Source: Haemonchus contortus (Eukaryota > Nematoda > Chromadorea > Rhabditida > Trichostrongylidae). From it: 64,000 nucleotides of DNA. Shown in pieces: positions 1 to 11,310 of the stretch. Numbering within the stretch: the first letter of the stretch is position 1; each line of letters starts with the position of its first letter. The position numbers and the translations under genes are program-made. The DNA lies in the NCBI GenBank assembly GCA_000469685.2, contig LS997566.1, forward strand, positions 9,737,492-9,801,491, written 5' to 3'. The notes under the pieces are model-generated. The model had not been told where the DNA came from and searched no databases. It saw only the letters and a list, made by a program, of their open reading frames with translations.

Positions 1-457
1 ACTAATGAGGTTTTACGACTAGCCATCTCAATACCCCTACCTAGACCAGCTTGAAGATGCACTTCACAATGGAAATGATTTCTGAGATTTCCCGCTAGAA
101 TGAATGAATCTGTGGCCCCAAGAATAGTGCATGGGCCCAAAAACGTTGTCGGGCCCAAAAACACCCTAAACAGGGCGTAATAAAGGCACAAGAACTGGTT
201 CGACCCAAGCAAGCACTCAAAGTGGACGAGTAATGTCGGCCCTATTTACAGAACGAGGCGAATAGTACGCTTAAACGAGAGACACCCAGACGGTCATCTC
301 GTACAACCCGCTTTCTTGCAGCCTTATATTTCTTAGAAACCAACGCTACGTTTTCGCCCTTTCTTCGTCTCACTTGTACTACTCTGCACTATGCCTTCCA
401 TTACACTACTTGAAATGGATACCTCAGAATTATCGTGAATTGTGCCTTTGATCAGCT
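1..457 (-). mobile_element. MITE family A, copy 1 (left end outside window)
   Basis: The right edge near 440-457 reads ATCGTGAATTGTGCCTTT, matching the terminal repeat of the complete copy at 38,992-39,445. The block at 165-240 (GGGCGTAATAAAGGC, then CTCAAAGTGGACGAGT) and the block at 295-345 (CTCGTACAACC) also align with that copy in the same order. The left end is not visible, so the element is cut by the window edge or was truncated. No coding sequence is seen in it. Confidence 0.5.
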
Positions 458-529
458 CAAAATAAAGCACCCTAACTCCGTGCTGTTTCCGAAATGTTCC
501 CTTTTATTTATTTTTCATTTGGTCCGGAA

Positions 530-650
530 CCTGTTGAGTCACAGTTGAGTCACACAAAAAACCTCTACTAATTGAACCTGAAAAAGAGGTCATGTACCTG
601 TTTTCCTTTTCTTTAACCGTGGGTCCTGTTGAGTTACACAAATACAATTT
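530..650. repeat. Short direct repeats of a TGTTGAGTYACA motif
   Basis: The motif TGTTGAGTCACA occurs at about 532, a shifted half copy TTGAGTCACACA follows immediately, and TGTTGAGTTACACA recurs at about 628. The rest of 458-788 is AT-rich and holds nothing else I can recognise. Confidence 0.4.
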
Positions 651-788
651 ACTGCACCACTGTCTGAGCAACTCCAGTGTAGTTGAAATTTGACAAAAAA
701 AAACAAAGCAAACAATTTAGTGGGGCCATTAAGTTACGATCTATTTGTTAACTGACTTTAATTTTGATTGCGCTTACATAAAGTAGGG

Positions 789-1052
789 TGGTGTTCGTGC
801 ACTCGTGGCAAGTGGCCCACTATCACGTGCATGATCGCGGGATCAAATCCTCGATCGACTCCAGTTCAGGCAATTGAGCATTAAATACCTCCGGGATCGC
901 TTAACTAGTTACAGATTCGTTCGAGAAGATAAAGATTTGACTTGTATGTTGAGTAGTACCGCTGTAACGCTACATACGCATTCTCCAACAATATAATTCT
1001 GCATGGAAGTCGACTGTGGAGCGCATTCCAGAAAGGGGTCGATTACTCCAAG
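789..1052 (+). mobile_element. tRNA-derived SINE, copy 1 (diverged)
   Basis: The order of blocks matches the family: A-box-like GTGGCAAGTGGC, a decayed B-box (GGGATCAAATCC for GGTTCGAATCC) at about 840-851, then the body blocks (ACGCATTC, ATTCTG..TGGAAGTCG, GCGCATTCC). Internal blocks are rearranged relative to younger copies, so this is an old insertion. Confidence 0.7.
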
Positions 1053-1253
1053 GGGTAAAAAGCATGTGTAGATCGCTACTGATCGAATATAAAAAAAACG
1101 AATGACTTCAAAAATATGTGCAAAATTCACAAATCAGTAAGAGCTTGTTGTAAACGAGGGAATCACGTCGATTATTAAGGTTACTTCTATACCGATGCAC
1201 TACAGCCCATAAATTACGTAACATATTATCATGTGTATAACGCTCCGAAAGCG

Positions 1254-1545
1254 GACATAGTGTAGTGGCAAGTGGCGCACTAACTCACACGCACGGTCAG
1301 AGGTTCGAATCCGGGATCGATATCCGCCCAGGCCAACCAAGCTTTTCATAAATCCGGTGTCGTTTGTTTGGTACCAGACTTGTCCGGGAGGATAAAGGTA
1401 TTGAATTGCACATCGGCTGGCCACTGCAAGTCATTGTATAGGCCACATACGCATTCAATACGCCACTACGATTCTGAATGGAAGCGTATGCGGGTGCGCA
1501 TCCTTCGGACGGGATCGATTGATGCCCATAGACTTTATACCTATA
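1254..1545 (+). mobile_element. tRNA-derived SINE, copy 2 (nearly complete)
   Basis: One of the best copies. The head TGTAGTGGCAAGTGGCGCAC serves as an A box, GAGGTTCGAATCCGGGATCGA at 1,300-1,320 contains a B box, and the body runs through the diagnostic blocks GGTACCAGACTTGTCCGGGAGG, CGGCTGGCCACTGCAAGTCA, CCACTACGATTCTGAATGG and GACGGGATCGATTGATGCCC, ending in GACTTTATACC. The spacing of the A and B boxes (about 40 bases) is that of a tRNA promoter. The short ORFs here are incidental. Confidence 0.85.
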
Positions 1546-4207
1546 CAATACAGCCCATAACCCGCGTGATTCAGTATAATGGGTATAACGGTGCATAATG
1601 GGTATTGCCCTCATAAAGGCCGACAATGTGATCAGAACTGAATTTTGTAGTCAAGATTCTTATGTTTATACAAAAGTCGCCTTTCGGAATTCTTTTAAGT
1701 CATGAGGAATAGTAATGCTCTTAGCTGTAGGTATACCTGCCCGCACCTGGTCGTTCCTATAGGAAGAAATCTTCCATGATGACCAATAACTGAAGTGTAC
1801 TTGACATTTCCATACCTTTTCAGAATGACAGATTCGCCGTATTGCCCTATTGAACAATTCGCAAGCCACTTCACGTCAGAGTGAATGCAGTTATTGTTAC
1901 CGGCGATTCTGGTAACCACTCAAAATTGAAAGGATATTTATGGTCACACAATATTTTCGGTCTGAAATGGATTTGATCATGAGAAACTGTATTAAGTGGA
2001 AAGGGCCTCTAGCTTCTGTCCTCTGGGGAATCTACTTTCATGTGACATTTCTAGGTTAATGTTCGAAAATCTCTCGTAACTGGAAAAACAACTCCTACGG
2101 GTACAACACAGCAAAGCCAACCGGGAGTTTTGAGGGGGCGAAATCGATAGATTTGGATAGCGGATACGGAATAAGGAGTAGATTCGGCCGTCTAGAAATG
2201 GTCTGACGTTTAGAAATGGCTCTGGTATCGTAAATAATAAAACGTAATCCATAACGCCTCCAAAAGCTGTTCCGCCTCTTAGTGGACGAGTATGCGATGT
2301 GTCATAAGCGTCAAGTAAAACTTTGTCTGTCATGTCATCAGTCAATGCAAGGTTTACGTCAGCAATTTTCAGAGGGTAATGGTTGGAGGGGGCTGAGATG
2401 AAGTACTTAGCCTCAGCAGTTCTCAGTTCTACTTTTTTAGCGATTTTTTTTAAAAATTTGACAAATATTTTATTTTACTATTTGTTTTAATTGAGTTCAG
2501 GCAGAGAACCGAACAGAAAAAGGACATGCACATGTAAAACTATTCTCAGAACCCATACACGATGTATAAACCATAAAAAACTCAATACTTCAAGGATGAG
2601 CCATGCATTGGATTACTAGGCCTGATTGAACTTCAACTTTTAAAAGCACAGCTCACAATAATTTCGAAGGATCTCTTTGAAGTAAAATGGTAGAAGTCAC
2701 GGCACAGAGTGACAAGAGTGGCGAAGAAAGTTCGAAAAATGTTGGTTTTTGAGAAATATAAGACTTCAGAGAAGTAGCAAAAATGGGATTTGTACGAGAT
2801 GGCCACCTGCTTTCGTCTGGTTGTCTCTCATTTGAGCGTACTATTCGTCTCGTTCTGTGAATAGTGCAGTCATAACAAGGTCGGTATAACACGGCCACTT
2901 TCAGTGCCGGCTAAACAGGTTTTGGAACCCTTGTGACGTCCTGTGTAGGCCAGACAACGGCCCACGTAGTATTTTTGGGGCCACAATGTTCATTGTAGTG
3001 GGAAATCCAAAAAGCATCTTCATCCAAACCTACGCCTTTGAATTGAATAAAGCAGCAGCAGTGCAAATATTCTAATTAATTTCTGTCTGAGTGCTCCATT
3101 TTACCGAGAAACGCTCGCACAAGAGAAGCCAGCTGGACGTTGGGGAATCGATCACATGTGGGCTGTATGAAAGTTAATTTAATTTTATTTTTCTCATTCA
3201 AAAAAAGGGAATTCCATTACTAATGGTCTGGGACGAAATAAAAATGGGTTTGAATCCCCCGCCCGGATCTTTGAAACATCCCAGGTGAATGTGAACTTCA
3301 AATGAGCTCCGATCTCTACCGATTACCACTTTTCGATGTTATCGTAATGATGACGATCTGCTTGTAATAAATCATCGTAACCGATCTGGTATTACTTGTT
3401 GTGAACGCTGTTCGCTAATGTCAACATTACTTTGCCGTCTAGCTAATGTAATATAAGAAAACCTAACAAAACATCGCCCCTAATCTTTTCGCACTGATTA
3501 ATTCGATAAGCTACCAGTTTACTGGTTCAGATTATGAACCAAAGTCACATAAATCAAATGGACCGTAAACAAAACAAATAAAAAAGTAAATCAGACGAGA
3601 ATATTCGTTAGGAGAACGAAATTTCGAATGAAAGCAAGTCGATGGCAATAAAGACAACTCGACCAGACAGAAGCACTGTTGAGAAATAAATGCGAATATC
3701 GATTGCACAAATTTGTTAGGAAAGAAGTTTGGGAGATTGGACCTGAATAAAATATGAAAAACCAAGTGAGGAAAGTGAAATTGAAGCCAACGAAGTGGAA
3801 AGTAAGGAGAAGATTTCCCTAGAGGCAATGGTAAAGTAGTAGAAATGCTGCCGCGCAGTTGCAGATGTAACGTAAACCCCAGAAACCGCCAGACCCATTT
3901 AGGTTGACAAACTTTACACAGTGCTCCCATTCCTCACCTATACCTCACTAATATAACCCATAACCCAAGTGGAACGAGAGAATGGGGATATAGCTGCGCA
4001 GTAGGTAGAATAGTAGGATGGTTAGTTAGGAATCATTCGGGAATGTACGGGTTGGCCAAATGGTTCTGTGCACGATTTATATTATTTAATCTGAATTCAA
4101 ACGAAAATTGCTCAATTTTTTCTTTACGTTTCTTCTTTTCTTTTTTCCCATTTTTGTTTGTAGTATTTTCAACGGTTTTTATTAGTGTAGTGTCCCTGAC
4201 ATTGAGT
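1546..4207. other. Intergenic, no supported gene
   Basis: Only short open frames are present, none with recognisable domains or convincing splice context. The 132-residue minus-strand frame at 3,532-3,930 is rich in Phe, Leu and Ser because the plus strand is purine-rich there. Nothing else was recognised. Confidence 0.6.
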
Positions 4208-4475
4208 AGAAGTGTGTGGGAAGTTACATGGTCCTAAGATCGGATCTCAGATCAATACTTGATCAGGCCGATGTAGTCTCCCCGAGACTGACTTTAACTT
4301 GCGCCAGGTTTGTCTGGAGAGACTAAAAGCACTGGCTTGATGATTGACTGGCCGTCGCAAGTCACTGTACAGACCAAGTACGCATTCGATACATCACCAC
4401 GATTCTGAATAGAAGTAGAGAGCAGGGCGCATTCCGAAAACAGAACTGGTCAACGCCAAAGACTCGTTCCTTTAT
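4208..4475 (+). mobile_element. tRNA-derived SINE, copy 3
   Basis: The 5' part is decayed (ACATGGTCCTAAGATCGGATCTC in place of the B-box block), but the body is clear: GTTTGTCTGGAGAG, GGCCGTCGCAAGTCACTGTA, CACGATTCTGAATAGAAG, GGGCGCATTCC, ending in AAAGACTCGTTCCTTTATTTTTATTATTC. An A/T-rich tail follows directly, as expected of a retroposed end. Confidence 0.7.
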
Positions 4476-7400
4476 TTTTATTATTCTCTGCTTCGAAGCA
4501 ACTAAAAAAAGCCTGCTGATCGTTTGATCATTGCTCAACGGCAGGAAATCATAGAAGAAGGAAGGAAAATGGGAAGTCACGTTGCCTTCCCATACTGGAG
4601 CCTACAAAAAACGTGACTAGTGCGATTGTAGATTGAAAACAAGAAAGAATTCAGTTCTGACTACTGCATCTCACACTTCGACAGAATTGGGGAGACACAG
4701 TTGAAACCCTCCTGTTTCCGTCATCAGTAAGGCCACATTCTCCTTGAAAGTCTATGTAAAAGTGATTGGGAGAAAGTTTGACTAATTTGTACACTCTTGT
4801 CACTCGATAGATTTTCGCTCCGTTATAATGGAAAAATTTCACCAAGTAGCATGATAAAGTGCCCATCCGATGTGACTCAGAGCTTTTATGGCCCATCAGT
4901 GCCACGCGCGATGATACCAGTACGTTCAGATGCTCTTATAATCAAATAGGTGACGAGCATATGACGCATCTAGCATCACTGATATAACCTGTTTACTTTT
5001 TACCTTAATTTCCTTTGGAACAGTCAACGATCTGTCATAGACCTTATTTTTTACTTTACAGTATGTATGAGAACAGAAACTAAACGATCGATCAGATAAC
5101 GGTCGATACAGCGGCCTGTGGGAGGAGCTTCTCACGATGGGCGGAGCGTGCGCCTTATAACACAACCTCCTTCCCCTTGATTCGCTCCATTTTTAACGGT
5201 GAAGGGAAGCGATATTCCCAATGATTTCAAAAAAGTAATGGAGCACTAATGCTTTGAATACGCCGCTACTATAAGATTAAACCAAATATGGCCATGAAAA
5301 ATTTGGCTAACGGCAGAATAGGCAGTCCAGTCCTTTTCTAAAGAAATTCTATACATTTATTGAACCTCAAGATCAAAAAACTAAACGGAATGAGAAACAA
5401 TCAGAACGAAAACAGTACAGAATTAGACATATGTAGTGATAGCAGCGCCTCTTGCCAGTGCTCTACACCAGCTGTCAAGGGAATTGAAAGGTATGAATAT
5501 CTATAGAGCGAAAACCGTCATTCTGCGAAAAATTTGAGCAGCGAGCGGTTATGGGAAACTTTATGGTCGATATATCGACCGCAGACAGGGGAGGAGAATG
5601 ATGAAGAAAGGCAAACAGGCAGGTGGTGGTGCTAGTACCCATATGCCCGTAAGAAAACCGGTAACTCTGACTTGTGTGACTTTGGCCGACGGGGTGGAAT
5701 TGCCGCCATTATTGCCGCCAGAGTGCGCCCCCACACCCTGATGACGCCTTTCAGTGACTCATATGATTAATTTCTTAAACATCAAACAGGAGCAAAGATA
5801 TTATGTAGGAGCATATGTAGATTCATTCCGGTCGTCTATTTCGACAATGGTATGGAATTTATTGCCGGAGGCGTCACCACCGGGTGCTAGTTGTTCAGAT
5901 CGAATCTTGCCCGACTCAATTGAGCTAAACCTATCACACAGAAATGCTGAATGTTATGGTTGTATGGGTAAGAAGAAGTGACTTGAAGCAGTCATTCCAT
6001 TGAAAATTCTAGATCAGCGTCAAATGCATGGCGTACTCTAAGCCATCATCAGTGCCAAGAGTTTAGTTTCTAGCTTATTCGGATTGACTACTACTTTCAG
6101 CTACTATTCGAGGAGATTCCATACTTGAGAACAATTCTTACGAATAATGTCCTCAATAGGTGTGCTCGCGATTTAAGTTTTTCCCGCCACATTCATTGGG
6201 CTGGATTTGTGGCAGTGGGCGGGGCTCGTAAGCCGCAAGAAGCGGTCATAGTGTTAGTACTAGAAAAAGCTGTAAATCACCAATAGAATTCGGGCAGTTT
6301 TGACAACAACTTCCCAGGAATTTTCCCTTTTCCAGCTATTCCGCTTTAACAATATTTTTGGCACCAAAAACCGGATTCCGGTGAAGAATACAGTAGATCG
6401 GTAGCATTATCATTAATAAAGGGTTAGCTAGGTGGAAGACCAATGTCGTTATGTCCACACTATCACCATAATTTTTTTGCAATGGGTTCAAAAATGAAAA
6501 ATTACAACACCCAAAAGTTCAGGCTAGTACAAAAATAGCTTTGTTACACAATGACTATTCATAAAGAGATTACTCATAACTTATTGCTTTATGAGTATCG
6601 ATCCGGATGTTGGGGCTCTGAATGCTTCCAACAATAACTAATTCCGTTCTCAGTGGTATTAAAGACAAAGGGAACGGTGCAAGGAGTGCAAACGTAGGTG
6701 CCGAGTTCAAGTTCCGTCCAAGGCTAAAGTTTTGCTATAACTAGCCGATCTTGTGAGGCTTCCTACAATAATACGTCCATTGCACCTCCTGATGTCAAAC
6801 TAAGTCCCGAAGAATGAATTACTAGTATCCAGTAGTCAGTTTATCTTGGTGTTTTTATTGGGATGTAAGTGATTTTCAACAACTCCCTATTCGGCTGTTT
6901 CGCGACCTCCTCTTTCGGAGCCCAAAAAGAAGAATGCCACTCGGGTAACTAATCGCTCATTTTTTCAAGCACTATGTAGTCTCTAGAGAGTTCTTAGGGG
7001 TCCTTACTACAATTTCGAAGTCGGAACTACAAAATCATTTAATCATGGAAGAAGGGAAAAGCGCCGAATTGCCAGCCTAATAGAGAGTTCCTAAAAGTGT
7101 CGATCGTACAAATTAAGATGTGAAAGTCACATTTGAAGGAGTTAACCAGTAATTTGAATAATTTCCTATTGGCAGAGCTGAGTCCAACGACCAGCCACTC
7201 AAGACCGCGCCTGAAGGGACCATCAGAATACGACGAATTGGTTTATGAGCGTGAGATTAAGTTGTTACAGATGAGGAAGAGAGAAACCAGCCCATTGCAA
7301 TGAAGAGTACTCCAGCTAAAATTAATTTTCGGTAATTTTTTATTCTTATTTATTTAATTAATTAACCGATTATTTATCTACACTTTTTTCTTATGTTTAC

Positions 7401-8249
7401 CTGATATTTTCAATTGAAATCTTGTCATTTTCGAAATTCCTAAAAGACGGAGTCAATCGGCTTCTCAGATACCTCCGAAGCAATAAGAAAAGATGATAAT
7501 TAATGATAACATCTGATCCGAAATATGTCTGGACGAGAAGGGAACAAAGAAGTGGCTCAACTCCTGTTTCTCACACGCCCTTAAATCAAGCCCTCCAAAT
7601 GTCGACAGTTTAACAGCACAGTTGTCTGGGAGGAACCTGAGCAACCGGGGATGACTGATGTGTATGCGGTCTTTCCAGGTTCCTCTCAGACAGGTCTGAC
7701 TGACTAAACATCGATGGCTCAAAAAACCTCCGAACAGCGACAGTAATAACTTCAAAAGAAATCAGGTTCTTTATGGGGTTTACACTATGGAATACAGTCT
7801 GTACAGGACCTAATGGCCTAGTGAATCATCAAATGTCGAAGAAATTTGAACGTCAGAAGAAGAACCAGATGGATGAGTGGATGAAGAAGAAGGGAACGTG
7901 AAAAATGGCTGTGAAAGTCAAAAGGGTACGACAGGCCTCATTGGCCATTGTGAGTGCCTGGCGACAGCCGACACGGGCTGCAGCCCTCCTGCAGCCAGCG
8001 TAATGGCCGAGAATCTTTCATCCAACTAATCATTCTCCGTATTTAACAGCCTATTCGTGCTCAGTAATGTATCCCTCAAGGACAGAAAAAATGATATTTC
8101 AAAAACTTCCTGTAAATCGGGAATCTCTATGAGGAGGAGATAGAGTCTTCGGAGAAAAACATGATCTTCAGGCATCAGAAGGATATCCACTTATTAGAAT
8201 AAAGCCATTAACGCTAATTAATCCCGTTTTCGGATTAGTCCTGGATCGA
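4476..8249. other. Intergenic, no supported gene
   Basis: No confident coding region. One exon-like segment (7,175-7,302) is listed separately. A short GC-rich palindrome (GCTGCAG near 7,978 and CTGCAGC near 7,991) is present. Otherwise AT-rich sequence with stops in all frames. Confidence 0.55.
7175..7302 (+). other. Possible terminal exon of an unseen gene
   Basis: A T-rich acceptor-like stretch (TTTCCTATTGGCAG) is followed by an open frame of about 41 codons ending in TGA. The inferred peptide is hydrophilic and ends with a run that looks like a charged helix (DELVYEREIKLLQMRKRE). No upstream exon was found and there is no recognisable family. It could easily be chance. Confidence 0.2.
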
Positions 8250-8490
8250 ATCTGGATGCGCCCTGCACTCAATTCCCACTAAGAAACTTAGTGGCCTTTT
8301 GAATGCCCATGAGGCCTATACAATGACTTGCAGTGGTAAGAAGATGTACAAGTCAGTGCTTCAATCCTTCTGAACTGATTCCGATGAAGCGACCTTGGAG
8401 GGATGAAAGCCGTTGTTGGCCTTGCTGATACCGATCCGGTATTCGATCTCCGGACCATGTTTATGTGATAAGCCCCAACTGACGCCGGAC
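8250..8490 (-). mobile_element. tRNA-derived SINE, copy 4
   Basis: Read on the minus strand it has the head block TGGTCCGGAGATCGAATACCGG, the GGTATCAGCAAGGCC region, then GTCATTGTATAGGCCTCATGGGCATTC and GGGCGCATCC. It is diverged in the middle, and the A-box region beyond 8,490 is not clear. Confidence 0.7.
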
Positions 8491-9903
8491 CATTTTCGGT
8501 TGATTCAGATAAATAGATTGAAGTAGTGGCTCTCACTTCTGGTACAATGCATAAGGTATCAATTGAACACCAGCAAACTAGGAAGGCTTTAACTTCTATG
8601 ATTACTTCTTCCGAGATGGTTTTCCGCGTTTACTTGCACTGCTTGAGAGTGAAGCTCCTTTTTTCCTAAGTCTGACCACGAAAAGTCTAATAAGTCTGAA
8701 TACCCACCCTTGAAACGGTTCTTCCCAAGTCGGTTGAAAACGCGATACTTGATCACCTGGTCTATTGCTCAACATTTGCAGCCTGAGGGATTTGTAAAGT
8801 GAGAAAAACCAATGTTAAGGTTTCACTGCCAGTCATCCAGTCATGCGGCATGTAATATAGGTAAGGTTTCTTTTCATGGGGGACTCCACAAAACTTTCGA
8901 AATCAGAGGGCTCAGAGTAATTCGCCGAGGATATCTGTCCGACTTGCTTTGTATGAATTCAAGAAGAGTCCAGAAACCGGCCTTACACTCCGCTTCCTAG
9001 ACCTTTTTTGCTACAGCAGGGTAACTACTTTTTCGAAAAATGCAATGAAATGCTTCCGAAAAAGAGTTTCCATAGCTGAAGCCCGAGTTCGATTGTGACA
9101 GGCGCTTGTCAAAGTGAAGCCGGTGAATACTTGAATCAAAGAGGCAATCTCCATAGGAAAAAATTAACTGAAATGAAATTGGTCTAAGTGTTGCCCACAT
9201 AAATAAAGCAATTTGCATACTGTGATTTAAAAGTGGTAAAGAACTAGAATAAGCAAGGTTTGCCAAAAATAAGGCTTCAAAGTAATTGAAGATGAGCCAA
9301 ATTTCTTCTTACATCCTTCCAAGGACTTGAATGTATCCCTGACATGAGGAACTAGCTTGGAGGATGGCTTACCTCAAAGACGAAGTGAAATCATAAGAAT
9401 GGGAAGTTGAATCGGTCTAGGCGTAGTTGGGTCATAGAAGTTGTTGGAATGGGGGTATCTTCTGCCACAATGTGACAATTTTTCGAAGGAGTCGGAGGTG
9501 CTGATTAGTCCTTTCCCACTTTTTGCAATACCGTTGTAAAGTGTCCTTTCAGAATTCGGGAAATGAGGATGGGCAAAAGATTGAAAGCACCAACATATGA
9601 GACCAAAATTCGACTTGAACAAAATGGAAGGCATTGTGAAAGAATGGTAGCAATCACGTGAAAATTGTCACAAAACAGGCACTTTCGAGAGAGGGCGAAT
9701 GAAGAAGAATGATTGGCAATAGCAGAAAAAATTGCCCATCCCCGTCTTGACAGATGGCAATACCCTCCCTGAAAGGGAGTTCGTCTAGGAATCGGTAATC
9801 AGAAAATGGAGTGGTAAATTGGTAAAAGGTATTCCACAGCATAAGGCTATAAGAAAAAAGTAATGACCAATAACATAATTAATTGACTATTTTATAGCTC
9901 CTA
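8491..9903. other. Intergenic, no supported gene
   Basis: Several 60-90-codon frames occur on both strands but overlap each other without conserved motifs or splice context. Nothing recognised. Confidence 0.55.
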
Positions 9904-10215
9904 GGAGGCGGAGGTAGTCTAATGGCAAATGGTGCCCTATCACACACGCATGGTCACGCGTTTGAATCCCGCGTCACTATCTGCCTGGGCTAACCAGGCC
10001 TTCCATCCCGCCGGGGTCGATTCATTGGTACCAGATACGTCTGAGAGGATAAAAGCACAGACTTATACAATGGCTGACCACCGCGAGTCATTGTATAAGC
10101 TATACGCATTCATACGCCACTACGATTCTGAATGGAAGTCCAATGCGTGGGCGCTTTCCCCAGACGGGATCGATCAGCACCCAAAGGTTTTACGATTTAG
10201 ACTTTATAGCTCTTT
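9904..10215 (+). mobile_element. tRNA-derived SINE, copy 5 (full length)
   Basis: Head GGAGGTAGTCTAATGGCAAATGG, then TGGTCACGCGTTTGAATCCCGCG (B box with one change), TTGGTACCAGATACGTCTGAG, AGTCATTGTATAAGC, CGCCACTACGATTCTGAATGG and CCAGACGGGATCGAT, ending in TTTAGACTTTATAGC. The open frame of 99 codons across it follows from the low age of the copy and is not a gene. Confidence 0.85.
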
Positions 10216-11149
10216 TATACCAGTCTAACATATCCCATAACCCATCCGACTAGCAGATACCAATGTGCAACGCCTCGATGCTGAACACTGGGCTAGCTAG
10301 GGTTGCCCATGGGTCGTCTACACACAAGACATAGTAAGTGCAGAAATTGGACGAGATGATATCGGGAAAGATATTTCGCGAAAAACACGAACAGTGAAAC
10401 TTGAAGTCGAAAATCAGCAAAAAAAGCACAACATCAAAAGTAAGGACTGATAAGTTCTTCTTTGTGATGCTTCACGAATGTGTTCCCCTCAACTTGTGTT
10501 TATAAGCTAGAAATCAGCTGAATGCCTATTCCATTGCTTAACGAACTCATTAGGCGCACCCGGGTATAGTATGAAAAGACAAGCTTCGATACAGTGACCG
10601 GAAAATTGGCAGCAAAGTCTCCTGCCAATTAGCTGGCTACCGAAGTCGGGAGAGTCTTTGAACCCACCAAAAGCAATCGGCAAAAACCTCATGATTTCAA
10701 GCAACGGGTGATCTGTAAAGTTTTCCAAAGACGTTCTACGAAGGGTTCTGAATGGGACTCATCAAAAAGTGTATAAGTTCAAAGTTTTCGTCGTAAACGC
10801 TACGAAAACGTCTTTGGCGGTGTCGAACCCTTTGAAGGGAAAAATTCCATAAAAACCTCTTTTATAGTAGTTATTTTTGACTTTGCCAAGTCTTTCACCC
10901 TTACTCTGACTTTTCTACGTGTGTGAGCCATTAGAAAAAGGTACTACGGTAGGAAACAGACTTTAAAAAAGCTTTCAGGCAACGGGGAGTGGAATGGGGA
11001 TGAAATCGGAATTCTGTGGAGTGGGAGGACTTTTCGTCCCGGGCAAGCGCATTTACTAAGCTAAGGGATAAAGACCAGGCAAAAGTGAGGAAAAACCATA
11101 GAAGAACCACTTTGACTAGCCAGCTTATAAATAACAAAAACTCTACAGC
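10216..11149. other. Intergenic, nothing recognised
   Basis: No coding signal or repeat family recognised in this stretch. Confidence 0.5.
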
Positions 11150-11310
11150 CTCTACAACGTCGTAAGAACTCGTCCACTTCGGATGAGTACGTCGGCTAAT
11201 CCGGTTCTGAGGCCCTTATTACGCCCTGGCTAGGCCGTTTTTCGACCCTACCGTTTTTCTCATAGGCTATTGGGGCTACAGGAACCGGTCAAGCTTGCAC
11301 CTTTTTGTAA
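11150..11310 (+). mobile_element. MITE family A, internal fragment
   Basis: AAGAACTCGTCCACTTCGG, GAGTACGTCGGC and CCCTTATTACGCCCTGGCTAGG match the interior of the copies at 59,884-60,388 and, reverse-complemented, at 1-457 and 38,992-39,445. The terminal repeats are not found here, so this is a decayed or truncated copy. Confidence 0.5.

Noticed and set aside
3532..3930. 132-codon minus-strand ORF
   Set aside because: Composition is explained by purine-rich plus-strand sequence; no domain, no splice context, no good start.
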